Notes: generated by a model not told the origin, from the letters alone. A DNA stretch of 34,158 bases from Treponema sp. (GCA_031276815.1 JAISMJ010000073.1:1-34158), one strand, 5' to 3'; positions 7,010 to 15,910 are shown, counted from the first letter of the stretch. Program-made: numbers and translations.

Positions 7010-8272
7010 ATGACGCTTTTTCATCCCCTATCCGCCGACGTTCGTGCGCGTATTGACGCTTTTCCGCCGCTTATCGACAAGGTTTTCCCACTGCCCGGAC
7101 AGTTCCGGCACACAGTGCCGAATGATATTATAGAGCTTTCCCGCTTACTCACCGGTAACAAGGGAAGCAGAACGCTTTCCTATCTGGGAAAACCCGCCCT
7201 TTTGTCCGCGTATCTTCGCTACTTTCTTCCATGGAACGTGTACCGGCTGTGCCGGCTGCTCCCGTCTCTGTCCATATCGCTGAAACCGGACGACATGATC
7301 GCTGATCTGGGTTCCGGTCCCCTGACCTTTGTTATTGCCCTCTGGATTGCAACGCCGGAACTGCGGGAAACGCCGCTCGAATTCAGGTGTATCGATCATA
7401 CGCAGGCGGTTCTTGACGCGGGGAAAAAGGCGTTTTTTGCGCTTGCTGGTGAAAGATCGGCGTGGACGATCAAAACCATTAAAGACTATATCTATATACG
7501 CCCGCCGGTTTATGGGAAAAGACCCGCGCTGGTTACAGCGGTCAATGTATGTAATGAAATGTACCAAAATCTGCCGCATACGGCTTCCCTCTATGCCGAA
7601 GCGGATAAGATAGGGAGGATGCTCACCGGTTTAGCCCCGCAGGCGCTTGTTGTGGAACCCGGCGTTCCCCGATCAGGTGAATTTATCTCCTTGTTGAGAA
7701 GTGTTTTCTTACGCGCGAGCTTTGACATAGCGTCTCCCTGTCCTCATACGAGTTTCTGTCCCTTGTCCCGCGCCGCAGATCGCAGCGCCGAGCGTGAGCG
7801 GGCGAAATCCAAATGGTGCCACTTCGCGTTCGACACAATCGGCGCGCCGGAAGCTCTCCTCAAGCTCTCCACAGACGCCGGACTTCCCAAAGAACGGGCG
7901 GCATTGAGTTTTCTGTTTGCACAGAGCGGCGAGGTCGCAAGCGGCGACTCTGCGAGCAGCACAAACAAAAAAGCAGGACGCGCTATCTCCGGCACAGGAA
8001 GGGGAGCGGGCGGCTCCGCAAGCGGCGAATCGCGGGTGGCGGTACAGGTACGCGTACTGTCGGACTGCTTCCCGCTTCCGCCGCCAACGCCGGGGCAAAA
8101 GCCGTGTGCCGGCAGATACGGTTGTTCGGAAAAAGGACTCGTTCTTATACGGGGCGGGGAAAAGGCAGTCGGGCGGCTGTTCGCCGGCACGCTGCTTTCG
8201 CTTCAGGTTTCAAGACCTGAAAGGCGGGATGCAAAGACCAATGCCTTGCTTATTGAGGTTACGAAAGAATAG
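7010..8272 (+). CDS. Rsm22-like ribosome small-subunit methyltransferase-family protein
   Basis: A 420-residue protein. Residues about 98-135 contain a class I SAM-binding motif (MIADLGSGPLTFVIAL, then FRCIDHTQAVLDAG). Residues about 243-275 carry CPHTSFCPLSRAAD...KSKWCHF, the Cys/His signature of the Rsm22/METTL17 family, which in the mitochondrial protein holds a [4Fe-4S] cluster and supports small-subunit assembly. Bacterial members are assigned to the ribosome by homology only. A glycine/serine/alanine-rich, probably disordered insert (about 308-345: SGDSASSTNKK, GTGRGAGGSASGES) precedes the C-terminal beta-rich segment; this is unusual. It has no operon partner. Start ATG 7010 follows a weak ribosome site. 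Confidence 0.75.
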   Translation: MTLFHPLSADVRARIDAFPPLIDKVFPLPGQFRHTVPNDIIELSRLLTGNKGSRTLSYLGKPALLSAYLRYFLPWNVYRLCRLLPSLSISLKPDDMIADLGSGPLTFVIALWIATPELRETPLEFRCIDHTQAVLDAGKKAFFALAGERSAWTIKTIKDYIYIRPPVYGKRPALVTAVNVCNEMYQNLPHTASLYAEADKIGRMLTGLAPQALVVEPGVPRSGEFISLLRSVFLRASFDIASPCPHTSFCPLSRAADRSAERERAKSKWCHFAFDTIGAPEALLKLSTDAGLPKERAALSFLFAQSGEVASGDSASSTNKKAGRAISGTGRGAGGSASGESRVAVQVRVLSDCFPLPPPTPGQKPCAGRYGCSEKGLVLIRGGEKAVGRLFAGTLLSLQVSRPERRDAKTNALLIEVTKE

Positions 8273-8616
8273 CGCTCCGGCTATTGCGAACCTGCGGTCT
8301 GCACCGGCGGAACCGGGGCAGACTGAACCGCAAGCCGCCAACAGCGCGACACAGCGGCGAAGTTTGCCCTCTTTTCATGCTCTCCCTATTATTACAAGGC
8401 GCAAGGGGTGTCTGTCTAACAATCACTCATGATTCTTACAAAATCATGTGGTGCAGTACATGCAACAAGAGATACTGTTGTGGCGACAGGGATATACACG
8501 CCTATGGATGGGCGCACTGGCTGCTATTGATAGCAGAGGTGAAATTCCCCTTAGCAAAACCGCGTAATCGGAAGGAAGTAGGAAACATTGTTCAGATTAC
8601 GAATTTGAAATAATGC
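8273..8616. other. Gene-poor region with a short decayed coding trace
   Basis: No intact gene. The plus strand around 8462-8555 reads MQQEILLWRQGYTRLWMGA...EIPLSKTA before a stop, which looks protein-like but is too short to place. CATGATT/AATCATG at 8428-8434/8442-8448 is a small inverted repeat. I see no terminator with a good U-tract for the gene upstream. Confidence 0.35.
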
Positions 8617-8645
8617 TTGACAAGAATAATGAATAGCCGTATACT
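8617..8645 (+). promoter_or_regulatory. Strong sigma-70-type promoter
   Basis: TTGACA (8617-8622), a 17-bp spacer and TATACT (8640-8645). It points at the LamG/FN3 gene 200 bp downstream and so reads through the IS605-type remnant. The flanking GCTTGACAAGAA is shared with the promoter at 24416, which also precedes a remnant with the same EFNACG-coding sequence. Confidence 0.6.
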
Positions 8646-8653
8646 CCAAGAAA

Positions 8654-8822
8654 GCATTAAATTCGCACGAATTTAATGCTTGTGGAGACTTAGGACTTAT
8701 GAGTAAGTACGTCGCCGCTTGGAGTAGCAGAGCTTGCTCTATCAGTTTAAATTGGGCCTGGGAAACAAGAAGCCCCATTGCTAAAGCGAAGGCTCTTGTT
8801 AAAACTTTGAGTAGCTCACTGC
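8654..8822 (+). mobile_element. IS200/IS605-type remnant: tnpB 3' end and right end (copy 2)
   Basis: A perfect hairpin of AGCATTAAATTCG and its complement (8654-8682) opens the segment. The plus strand then reads EFNACGDLGLMSKYVAAW, matching the E-F-x-A-C-G tail commonly seen at TnpB C-termini. AGAGCTTGCTCTATC (8729-8743) and GAAACAAGAAGC (8762-8773) repeat copy 1 with the same 18-base gap. The end is GTAGCTCACT at 8811-8820. The rest of tnpB and the left end are missing, so it cannot move by itself; the right end may survive as an omega-RNA-like sequence within the 5' leader of the next gene. Confidence 0.5.
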
Positions 8823-8853
8823 AATTTCTGTAGATAATAGAGGCGTTGCGTGT

Positions 8854-10458
8854 ATGAAATTAAAAGCCATCTTACTTTTATTGTTTTTTTTTGTATTCTT
8901 CTCGCAGCTCTTTGGATTGGGTGAGATAACTCTGCGTATTGGGCAGGATGCGGGATGGTCTGTGGTTGAAAAACGTGATGGCGTTACCGAAGTTGACGCC
9001 CAGCGTCCATGGACAGTGCTTTCGCTGATTGCGGCTCAACCTGCCATGCGGGGCGTTTATACCGATATGTTGTTTACTTTTGACGAGACTTCGCCGGATC
9101 GCTTTGACGACAGTGCCGGTCATTACAAGGTACTGACGAGGGATGCCTTTGCTGTATCGCAGACTGACAGTCTTACGGCACGGTATGGAGCAGGCGCGGC
9201 GATTTTTTTAGGACGAAACAGCGCCGCATCCGATGGTCCGCTTGTCATTACGCCACAAACAGACGATGCGCTTTTCGCATCCGGGAAACGGATTGGGGAT
9301 TTTAGCATAGAGTTTTGGGCGCTGCCGTTTAATGCGGATACGGGTGAACAGGTGTTTTCGTGGAGTGCTGCAAAATGGCGGACGAGAATCGACTATATCA
9401 TGCAAAGCGTTACGTGTACCATATCTAAAAACAGGTTCCAATGGACATTTCTTGATTTCTTTGCTTCAGCGCGCAATGACGTGCGTTCAACAATTACCCT
9501 GATCGGCAGTATGCCGATCATTCCTAATACATGGTCGCATCATCTTATTCGTTTTGACGCTCATACCGGTCTTTTGGAGTATCTCGTTAATGGTAAGCTC
9601 GAAGCCCTTACCTATGCGACTTCAACAGGACGCGAGGGAGGCGATGTGTATGCCCCGCTCATTGGAGAGGATGGTAGTCTTGTCTTGGGCAAACAATTTT
9701 CAGGACTGCTTGATGAAGTACGCATGATCGGAGGGTACCGGATTGATACGGAAACTATGGAAACGCTGGACATCGCAAAATTTCCCGCTGCTGGCGGACG
9801 CATAGAGACTCGCAGTATTGACCTTGGAGAGCCGAATGTTCAGATCGTCAGGGTTGATGCTTCAACCGGCAGACTTTCTTTCGCAAATAACACGATCAGG
9901 AATGAATTTGCCGGTACGTCCGCAATCAAGTTTTCCGATGAATCCGCGCTTCAATTCTTTATCCGTACCTCTGATTCTCCGTACCACTGGGTAAGCGAAT
10001 GGCGGGTGATAACGCCCGGAGTACCCCTTGTTGAGCAGGTAAAGGGCAGATATGTACAGCTTGCGGTGCAGTTTTACCCAAGTGGAGACGGGGAATCGAC
10101 TCCATATCTGGACGAAATCCGTATTGTTTACAAACCCAATGAACCGCCGTTTCCTCCTACGCTGATTACTGCCATTGCCGGAGATGGCGCCGTGGATCTA
10201 TCATGGAAAAACAGCCCGGATATTGATACAATGGGCTATTTTGTATATTATGGTACCGTTTCCGGTATGTATTTTGGAGAAGGCGCACTATTAGGAGCGT
10301 CTCCTATAGATGTGGGAAAACGTAATTCGATTCGGATTGATGGACTCAAAAACGGTACGCTTTATTATTTTACTATTGCTGCATACGACAGTTTGAGTCC
10401 ACCCCATCTGGGAATGTTTTCCCGTGAAATAACAGCAAGACCTCTACAGGTACGCTGA
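8854..10458 (+). CDS. Exported LamG/concanavalin-like and fibronectin type III protein
   Basis: A 534-residue protein with a signal peptide (MKLKAILLLLFFFVFFSQLFGLG). Residues about 145-290 look like a LamG/concanavalin A-like jelly roll (IGDFSIEFWALPFNADTGEQVFSW, NTWSHHLIRFDAHTGLLEYLVNGK, FSGLLDEVRM). Residues about 430-530 form a fibronectin type III domain (PPFPPTLITAIAGDGAVDLSW...YFVYYGTVSG...LKNGTLYYFTIAAYD). Such proteins bind carbohydrates or partner proteins outside the inner membrane; no catalytic motif is visible. It leads the rightward group with the TPR protein 31 bp downstream. The leader carries an IS605-type remnant. Confidence 0.7.
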   Translation: MKLKAILLLLFFFVFFSQLFGLGEITLRIGQDAGWSVVEKRDGVTEVDAQRPWTVLSLIAAQPAMRGVYTDMLFTFDETSPDRFDDSAGHYKVLTRDAFAVSQTDSLTARYGAGAAIFLGRNSAASDGPLVITPQTDDALFASGKRIGDFSIEFWALPFNADTGEQVFSWSAAKWRTRIDYIMQSVTCTISKNRFQWTFLDFFASARNDVRSTITLIGSMPIIPNTWSHHLIRFDAHTGLLEYLVNGKLEALTYATSTGREGGDVYAPLIGEDGSLVLGKQFSGLLDEVRMIGGYRIDTETMETLDIAKFPAAGGRIETRSIDLGEPNVQIVRVDASTGRLSFANNTIRNEFAGTSAIKFSDESALQFFIRTSDSPYHWVSEWRVITPGVPLVEQVKGRYVQLAVQFYPSGDGESTPYLDEIRIVYKPNEPPFPPTLITAIAGDGAVDLSWKNSPDIDTMGYFVYYGTVSGMYFGEGALLGASPIDVGKRNSIRIDGLKNGTLYYFTIAAYDSLSPPHLGMFSREITARPLQVR

Positions 10459-10489
10459 ACGAATTGTCTACTTATGAAAGGATGACGGA

Positions 10490-11869
10490 ATGAGCGCTAT
10501 AGAAATGCAAAAGATCGCCAAGCTTATTAAAGAAGGCGATTATAAAATCGCGGAAGAATTACTTAAAGTTATTCTCGAAGAGTTGCCTCATAACAGAACG
10601 GCTCATTTTCTTTTCGGTATGCTGCTTGCAAAAACAGGTATGCTTGAAGAAGCTGAAACGGAATTCTTTAATTTAGTGAAAGACGATCGCCGCGATGCCG
10701 AAGCTTTATGTGCGCTTGCGATAGTCTACCGGTGGCAGGGTAAACTCAAGGATGCGCTCGGAACATTTAATGAGGCGATCGATCTTGATCCCACACGTTA
10801 CGAATTCTACCGTTATGTAGGGGATATTCAGATACTGGAAAAGAATTTAAAAGCCGCTTTTATGGCGTATGCAAAGGCGATTGAATGTAATCCAGATTTT
10901 GCATCCGCGTACAATAACCTCGGTATCGTGTATTTTGAGATGAATGAAATTAATAAAGCCCTTAATGCCTTCCAGCAGGCTATTTCCCGTGAAAGCGGTA
11001 ACGAAATGTTTCATTACAATTACGCTATTGCGCTGGAAGCAAACGGACAATTACAGGAAGCGGTACATGAATACGAGATTGCAGTAGGTATAACCCCTTA
11101 TTGGACTTCAGCGCGGCTCAATTTTGGTTCTATTCTAGCAAAATTAGAGCAGCTTGACAGGGCTGGCAGTGCTTTTGATATTATTCTTGATGAGGATCCA
11201 TTCAATGCCGACGGATGGAACAATATGGGCATTGTGCTTGCAAAGCAAGGATATAGAGAAGAAGCGATCCGTCATTTTAACAGGGCTCTTGAAGAGCGTT
11301 CGGGCTACGATCTAGCGCGGCGCAACTTGGACAGCGTAAAAAATGACGCGGACCCTAAAGTTGACTTTGCCGTTGCAGGTATGATTCTTGATCAAGAAAT
11401 AGATATCCTATTCACCCAGCCGAAACCCGACTTCAAGCCGCTTTCCGGTGATTTTATGGGTATTGAAATACCGCATTTGGTTACATTTATGAACTATCTT
11501 AAAGAAATAATCAATTTTCTGCCCGAACAGCAAAAGATGGCGTTTAACCAGAGCGACATCCGCATCCGCATGGAATACATCCTCAATACTTTTATGGGAC
11601 ACCGGGGGATTTTACGAGAAATTCAGGATTTACACCTCAAACAGCAACCGCTTATGAATCCTCGTACGAAACAACTAGAAAAAACAAGCCCTGTACAAGA
11701 ATCCGCCGGACAACCGGATGGAGGAGAAGCGGCGGATGGAATGCTTAATGCAGTAGAGATTGCCGATTTTCTTACCTATTTGGGGACGCTTTCCTCAAAT
11801 CTTCCGGACCCCGCATTAACGAAATACCTTACGGAAAAGATAAAAACGGTTGTTTCAGCGATGCGGTGA
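10490..11869 (+). CDS. Tetratricopeptide-repeat protein
   Basis: A 459-residue protein without signal peptide, so cytoplasmic. Residues about 1-285 contain about eight TPR units; clear ones include AYNNLGIVYFEMNEINKALNAFQ and GWNNMGIVLAKQGYREEAIRHFN. The last 170 residues are a different, mostly helical region without a family I know (PHLVTFMNYLKEIINFLPEQ, EIADFLTYLGTLSSNLPDP). TPR domains act as protein-binding scaffolds. AAAGGA precedes ATG 10490. It is followed after 26 bp by the HDOD gene, suggesting a shared transcript and perhaps a shared signalling complex. Confidence 0.85.
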   Translation: MSAIEMQKIAKLIKEGDYKIAEELLKVILEELPHNRTAHFLFGMLLAKTGMLEEAETEFFNLVKDDRRDAEALCALAIVYRWQGKLKDALGTFNEAIDLDPTRYEFYRYVGDIQILEKNLKAAFMAYAKAIECNPDFASAYNNLGIVYFEMNEINKALNAFQQAISRESGNEMFHYNYAIALEANGQLQEAVHEYEIAVGITPYWTSARLNFGSILAKLEQLDRAGSAFDIILDEDPFNADGWNNMGIVLAKQGYREEAIRHFNRALEERSGYDLARRNLDSVKNDADPKVDFAVAGMILDQEIDILFTQPKPDFKPLSGDFMGIEIPHLVTFMNYLKEIINFLPEQQKMAFNQSDIRIRMEYILNTFMGHRGILREIQDLHLKQQPLMNPRTKQLEKTSPVQESAGQPDGGEAADGMLNAVEIADFLTYLGTLSSNLPDPALTKYLTEKIKTVVSAMR

Positions 11870-11895
11870 TGGACTGTTTATATGGGTAAAGAGAC

Positions 11896-12756
11896 ATGCA
11901 TGACGAATTTCCTGAAAGAATGAAACGATGTATAAATACCATGCCGAGCCTTCCCACAACGATTTTCAAAGTAATAGAAATTTGCGATAATCCAAGAACA
12001 AGTCCGATGGAGCTGAATAGGGTGATTTCTCTGGATCCGGTTCTCACGGCAAGAGTACTTAAACTCATTAACATGGCATATGACGGGATAAATCATCAGA
12101 CTATGAATCTTGTACGCGCCATCATCATGCTGGGACTTAATACCGTAAAAAACGTGGCGCTTTCGAGTTCGGTGGTGCAAACATCCTTGAAAGAAAAAGG
12201 TAAGAGCTGCTTTAATATGCAGGCGTTTTGGCAACATTCCTTGGGCGTGGGCGTTACGGCAAAACTTCTGGCAAAAAAACGTGGTATTGACCGGAAATAC
12301 TGGGCAAGCTACTTCTGCGCGGGATTTCTTCATGACATAGGAAAACTGCCCTTTGATACCGTATTCGCTGAAGGTTACGTAAACGCCATTATAACTGCGG
12401 AACAGGAGCGGAATCCTTTATTTCATGTTGAAGATAGGTTATTCAATATGAACCATTGCTATATGGGAGAGGTAATCGCCGATTTATGGAAACTAGACGG
12501 CGAACTGCGGGATATGATTGCGTACCATCATACTTACAGCGAGTACAATGGACCGTATAAAGATAAATTGTTTACCGTCGTGGCGGCAAACAATTACGTT
12601 ACTATTTCAAAGATAGGATTTTCAGGCAATACCTACCTCGCAGAGGTCGAGCCGATGGTTCTTGAGGAATTGAAAATTTCGCGGGATATGTTCCTTACGA
12701 TGGAAAAAGAAATTTTGATCGAGATTGAAAAAGCACAGATCTTTTTAAAGATATAA
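11896..12756 (+). CDS. HDOD-domain signalling protein
   Basis: A 286-residue cytoplasmic protein of the HDOD family (HD-related output domain). The start is typical (MPSLPTTIFKVIEICDNPRTS...ELNRVISLDPVLTARVLKLIN), followed by VRAIIMLGLNTVKNVALSSS. Unlike many HDOD proteins it keeps the HD-type metal motif LHDIGKLP and a later IAYHHTYSE, so hydrolase activity (for example on a cyclic nucleotide) is possible but unproven. HDOD proteins act in signalling networks for motility and stress. It follows the TPR gene closely and precedes the MBL-fold gene by 117 bp. Confidence 0.85.
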   Translation: MHDEFPERMKRCINTMPSLPTTIFKVIEICDNPRTSPMELNRVISLDPVLTARVLKLINMAYDGINHQTMNLVRAIIMLGLNTVKNVALSSSVVQTSLKEKGKSCFNMQAFWQHSLGVGVTAKLLAKKRGIDRKYWASYFCAGFLHDIGKLPFDTVFAEGYVNAIITAEQERNPLFHVEDRLFNMNHCYMGEVIADLWKLDGELRDMIAYHHTYSEYNGPYKDKLFTVVAANNYVTISKIGFSGNTYLAEVEPMVLEELKISRDMFLTMEKEILIEIEKAQIFLKI

Positions 12757-12873
12757 ATGGTGTACGGACAGAAAGAATTGCGCAATATAAAAGCGAGGGG
12801 TATTATAACGTGTTAATTATTTCTGACATTCATGTTATTATAAAAGTGTCTTCTACGAAGATAAGGAGGAACT

Positions 12874-13824
12874 ATGTTATCGGTTCGTTTCTGGGGAGTA
12901 CGGGGATCGGTTCCAAGCCCTGGACCGTCTACGATTATATTTGGCGGCAATACTGCGTGTCTTGAAATTCGCGCTGATGAACGCCTTATCATTGTTGATT
13001 TAGGAACAGGCATTCGGTTGCTGGGAAATTACCTCATGGCAAATGATTTCAAAAAAGGTCCCATTGACGCCGATATTTTCATTACCCATACGCATTGGGA
13101 TCATATTATCGGTTTTCCTCTTTTCGTGCCGCTTTTTATCCCTTCCAGCACGCTGCGTATTTGGGGACCTATTTCAAGCGACGGTGAGACGCTGAAAGAT
13201 ATTTTGGATGTACAGTTAGCGTACAAGTTTTGGCCCGTACGTCTATCCGAACTTTCCGCCCAGATTTCATACGGTCAAATACAGGAAACGACGCTCGATC
13301 TCGGTAACGGACTTATTGTTAAAAGTAAATACCTGAACCATCCGGTATTTTGTCTGGGCTACCGTTTTGAATATGAGGGAAAATCTATTGTTACTGTTTA
13401 CGATCATGAGCCGTTTTTAAATCTGTTTTCCATGGATCCCAACGCGCCCGATTATGATGAAGAAGCAATGGAGGAAGGGGCGCGTACGGCGGCGGAGGAG
13501 AATGAGAAGATATCCGCTTTCTTCAAGAACGCCGATATACTTATTCATGACAGCCAATACACCGAAGCCGAGTATCAACAAGGTAAACGCGGCTGGGGAC
13601 ATTCATCATACGAACATACAATCTCAAGCATACGCGACGCTGGTGTAAAAAAACTGGTTCTTTTCCATCACGATCCGGATACGTCCGATGAAACGCTCAC
13701 GCAGCGTGAAAAAGACTATCAGATTAAGGACGATGGTCCCTCATCAGGTTTTCTGAGTAAACTGAATAAACTGAAACGTACTTCCATTATTATGGCGAAA
13801 GAACATATGACGATAAGAGCGTAA
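12874..13824 (+). CDS. MBL-fold metallo-hydrolase
   Basis: A 316-residue metallo-beta-lactamase-fold protein. The N-terminus MLSVRFWGVRGSVPSPGPST...GGNTACLEI is typical of the subgroup annotated as cyclic-phosphodiesterase-like or PhnP/RNase Z-like hydrolases. The zinc motif THTHWDHIIGF (HxHxDH) is present, followed by the later ligands in ILIHDSQYT and LVLFHHDPD. Likely a phosphodiesterase; the substrate is not determined by sequence. AAGGAGG precedes ATG 12874. An AT-rich 117-bp gap after the HDOD gene may hold a separate promoter. A cyclic-nucleotide role would agree with the HDOD neighbour but is inference. Confidence 0.85.
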   Translation: MLSVRFWGVRGSVPSPGPSTIIFGGNTACLEIRADERLIIVDLGTGIRLLGNYLMANDFKKGPIDADIFITHTHWDHIIGFPLFVPLFIPSSTLRIWGPISSDGETLKDILDVQLAYKFWPVRLSELSAQISYGQIQETTLDLGNGLIVKSKYLNHPVFCLGYRFEYEGKSIVTVYDHEPFLNLFSMDPNAPDYDEEAMEEGARTAAEENEKISAFFKNADILIHDSQYTEAEYQQGKRGWGHSSYEHTISSIRDAGVKKLVLFHHDPDTSDETLTQREKDYQIKDDGPSSGFLSKLNKLKRTSIIMAKEHMTIRA

Positions 13825-13859
13825 ACTGACGGTGAGAGGCGGCTCTTCTATGCGAAGGG

Positions 13860-14966
13860 CTAAAACCGGAACGACGCCCTGTAGGGATTGCGCTTGCCGC
13901 GTAGATACGCCTGATACGCATTGCTTGCCGCATAGTAGCAATTGAAATCTTTGAAAGAAGAGGATTCATCGCAACGATAGAGTTCCATGAGCAGAGGAAA
14001 AAGCGGCGATTCAATGACGCCGGTGTGCAGATGAAGCGGCAGACGAGGCAGAGCCGCCGGAAACATGTGGTTGCGTACGAGGAAACATACGTCATGGATA
14101 ACCGGAGCCGGAAACCCAAGCCGTTCAAGAAAATTTCTGGCGACATGGACGCCGTGTTCCGCGTGCCGTGCAAAACGACTGCCGCCTGATGGAACTGAAA
14201 GCGGTTTCCCTATGTCGTGGAGGAGAAGCCCCAAAGAGAGAACAAGATCGTTCTTTTTCCGGTATTGAAAGGTTTCCATAGTATGTTTCCACCCGTTTCC
14301 TTCAGGATGAAAGTCTTTTACATGATCCACTTCATCAAGTTTGGCGAGTTCCCGCCACAATTCTTCAACAAAACCGCGCTTTTTGAGAAAGTCTAACCCC
14401 ATATCCGGACGGTCTGATAGCAGAAGCGCGGAGAGCAGTATCCGCTGTTGTTCGGTTGAGGGAGTGGCGGTTGAAACGGACGATTCCCCAGTAAATGGTA
14501 ACGGCGCGCGTATATAACGGGCGAGGATCAGCGCGGCGTCCGCGTCATGCATCTGAACAAGCGCCGCCATTCCCATATCTTCCCCCGTTTTCAGCGCGCG
14601 CAGAATGTGGTATATGCCGGCCGGATCGCTGTAGCGGTTAGTCAACGGATCGAAGGCAAAGCGCAACAACGGAGCGGGACGCGCGGGCGGCGCTGCATCC
14701 GGATCAAGGCAGCGGAAATAGATGGTTACGCCGTTGCAATCAAGCGCCGCATCGGCAAGGTCCGCTCCCGGATAGCGCAGAACGCGCTCATCCGTGTCAA
14801 ATAGGCGGGCGAGGGAAACGGCGTCCGCATCGGTTTGAACAAAGCGGAAGGGAAGCGGCGGCAGTTTGAAATAGCGGTCAATAGCGCTGAAGCTATGGAG
14901 GCAGGCTTGAAAACCCGCGCGATACAGAGGCTCGAATATCTCTGACAGAGCGGTAATGGCTTGCAT
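13860..14966 (-). CDS. HD-domain protein related to CCA-adding enzymes, with degenerate head
   Basis: A 368-residue protein. The second half carries a metal-dependent HD domain: GWKHTMETFQY, LGLLLHDIGKPL, FARHAEHGVHVARNFLERLGF and VRNHM, the arrangement seen after the head of tRNA nucleotidyltransferase/poly(A) polymerase family proteins. The N-terminal 110 residues align in layout with the nucleotidyltransferase head (GFQACLHSF...FVQTDADAVSLARLF) but the catalytic GGxVRD and DxD residues are absent. It is probably a phosphohydrolase or RNA-binding protein without nucleotidyl transfer. It is divergent from recO with 36 bp between the starts. No good ribosome site is visible. Confidence 0.65.
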   Translation of the reverse strand: MQAITALSEIFEPLYRAGFQACLHSFSAIDRYFKLPPLPFRFVQTDADAVSLARLFDTDERVLRYPGADLADAALDCNGVTIYFRCLDPDAAPPARPAPLLRFAFDPLTNRYSDPAGIYHILRALKTGEDMGMAALVQMHDADAALILARYIRAPLPFTGESSVSTATPSTEQQRILLSALLLSDRPDMGLDFLKKRGFVEELWRELAKLDEVDHVKDFHPEGNGWKHTMETFQYRKKNDLVLSLGLLLHDIGKPLSVPSGGSRFARHAEHGVHVARNFLERLGFPAPVIHDVCFLVRNHMFPAALPRLPLHLHTGVIESPLFPLLMELYRCDESSSFKDFNCYYAASNAYQAYLRGKRNPYRASFRF

Positions 14967-15002
14967 GATTGTTCAGTATACCGTATTCTCTCAAGATAAA
15001 CT

Positions 15003-15734
15003 ATGACTCGTAACGTAACATATTCCGCTCTTGTTCTTCGCGTGCGCCCTGCGGGGGAGTCAAACCGCGAGGCGTTTTTTCTCACAGCCGAAAGCGGCAT
15101 TATCAAGGCGACGGTTTTTGGGGGACCAAAGAGTAAGCTGCGCTCTTATGTCTCGCCGTTTCATCAGGGGACACTGTGGGTATACCATGATACGGTGAAA
15201 GATTTTATGAAGACGACTGATTTTGACGTGACGCAATGGCGTCCCGGTTTGCGTGAGCTATACGAGCGTTCTATGGCTGCCGCGGCGGTTGCGGATACCA
15301 TTACGGCTACCCACGCCGGCGGCGGACAGTGGGCGGCTGCGCTTGACCACGCAGGAAGGACGCTTGATGCGCTTGACAGCGCCGATGCGCCTATGGCGTT
15401 GCGCGTGTTTTACCATTTTTTGTGGAATTGGATCGATCTGATTGGAGAAAAACCATCCTTGCGCGGGTGTTCTTTGTGCGGCTCCCCGTTTGACGGCGCC
15501 GTTTTGTACGCTCCGGTTGAAGGCGCGTTTCTGTGTCCTTCGTGCGGCGAAGGACATCACGGGTTGCCCCTGGGAACCGGCGCCAGAAAGTGGCTCGCCG
15601 CGGTAGAGAACCTGCCGCCCGCCGCATTGAACAGGTGGCTGCTGGATACGGGATCGCTTGCCCAGGCGCGCTCTGTAATAATGACGCTTATGGCGGGGCT
15701 TCTGGGCAGAAAGCTGGAAAGCTGGAATTGGTAA
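15003..15734 (+). CDS. recO: DNA repair protein RecO
   Basis: A 243-residue protein, normal length for RecO, which loads RecA at gaps together with RecR. The N-terminal OB-fold region is typical (TYSALVLRVRPAGESNREAFFLTAESGIIKATVFGG). A four-cysteine zinc site is present (GCSLCGSPF ... FLCPSCGEG), and the helical C-terminus follows. It starts 36 bp from the divergent HD-domain gene. A hairpin with U-tract at 15766-15787 follows the stop. Confidence 0.9.
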   Translation: MTRNVTYSALVLRVRPAGESNREAFFLTAESGIIKATVFGGPKSKLRSYVSPFHQGTLWVYHDTVKDFMKTTDFDVTQWRPGLRELYERSMAAAAVADTITATHAGGGQWAAALDHAGRTLDALDSADAPMALRVFYHFLWNWIDLIGEKPSLRGCSLCGSPFDGAVLYAPVEGAFLCPSCGEGHHGLPLGTGARKWLAAVENLPPAALNRWLLDTGSLAQARSVIMTLMAGLLGRKLESWNW

Positions 15735-15765
15735 GCGCCCGCCGTACCGCCCGTATATGGCGCAT

Positions 15766-15787
15766 AGCGCAAAGAACGGCGCTTTTT
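15766..15787 (+). terminator. Rho-independent terminator after recO
   Basis: AGCGC (15766-15770), an 8-base loop and GCGCT (15779-15783) followed by a run of T to 15787. Confidence 0.6.
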
Positions 15788-15884
15788 ATACGTCCGCTTT
15801 TCCCGCAACCGCGCTCCCTATCCCTTCGTCTCGTGTTAACCTCGTTCTAACCATGCCCTTTCTACCATCTATATCCTAGGTGGT

Positions 15885-15910
15885 GTCGTCAAAAGGATCC
15901 TTTTGACGAC
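15885..15910. repeat. Perfect 26-bp palindrome
   Basis: GTCGTCAAAAGGA is followed directly by its exact reverse complement, with no loop, 150 bp after recO. It contains a BamHI-like GGATCC centre. Without a U-tract it is not an obvious terminator; it may be a protein-binding site or an element scar. Confidence 0.8.

Noticed and set aside
7709-8432. ORFs in other frames over the disordered insert of the Rsm22-like gene
   Set aside because: Explained by the GC-rich low-complexity insert, which is open in several frames.
8551-8778. Minus-strand 75-residue ORF across the promoter and remnant
   Set aside because: Antisense to the stronger promoter and to the repeated right-end blocks; no family.
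8654-8822. 6S RNA or tmRNA as explanation for the structured leader
   Set aside because: The shared blocks with 5445-5489 and the coding-like EFNACG tail fit an IS605 end better; no typical 6S bulge or tmRNA tRNA-like part is seen.
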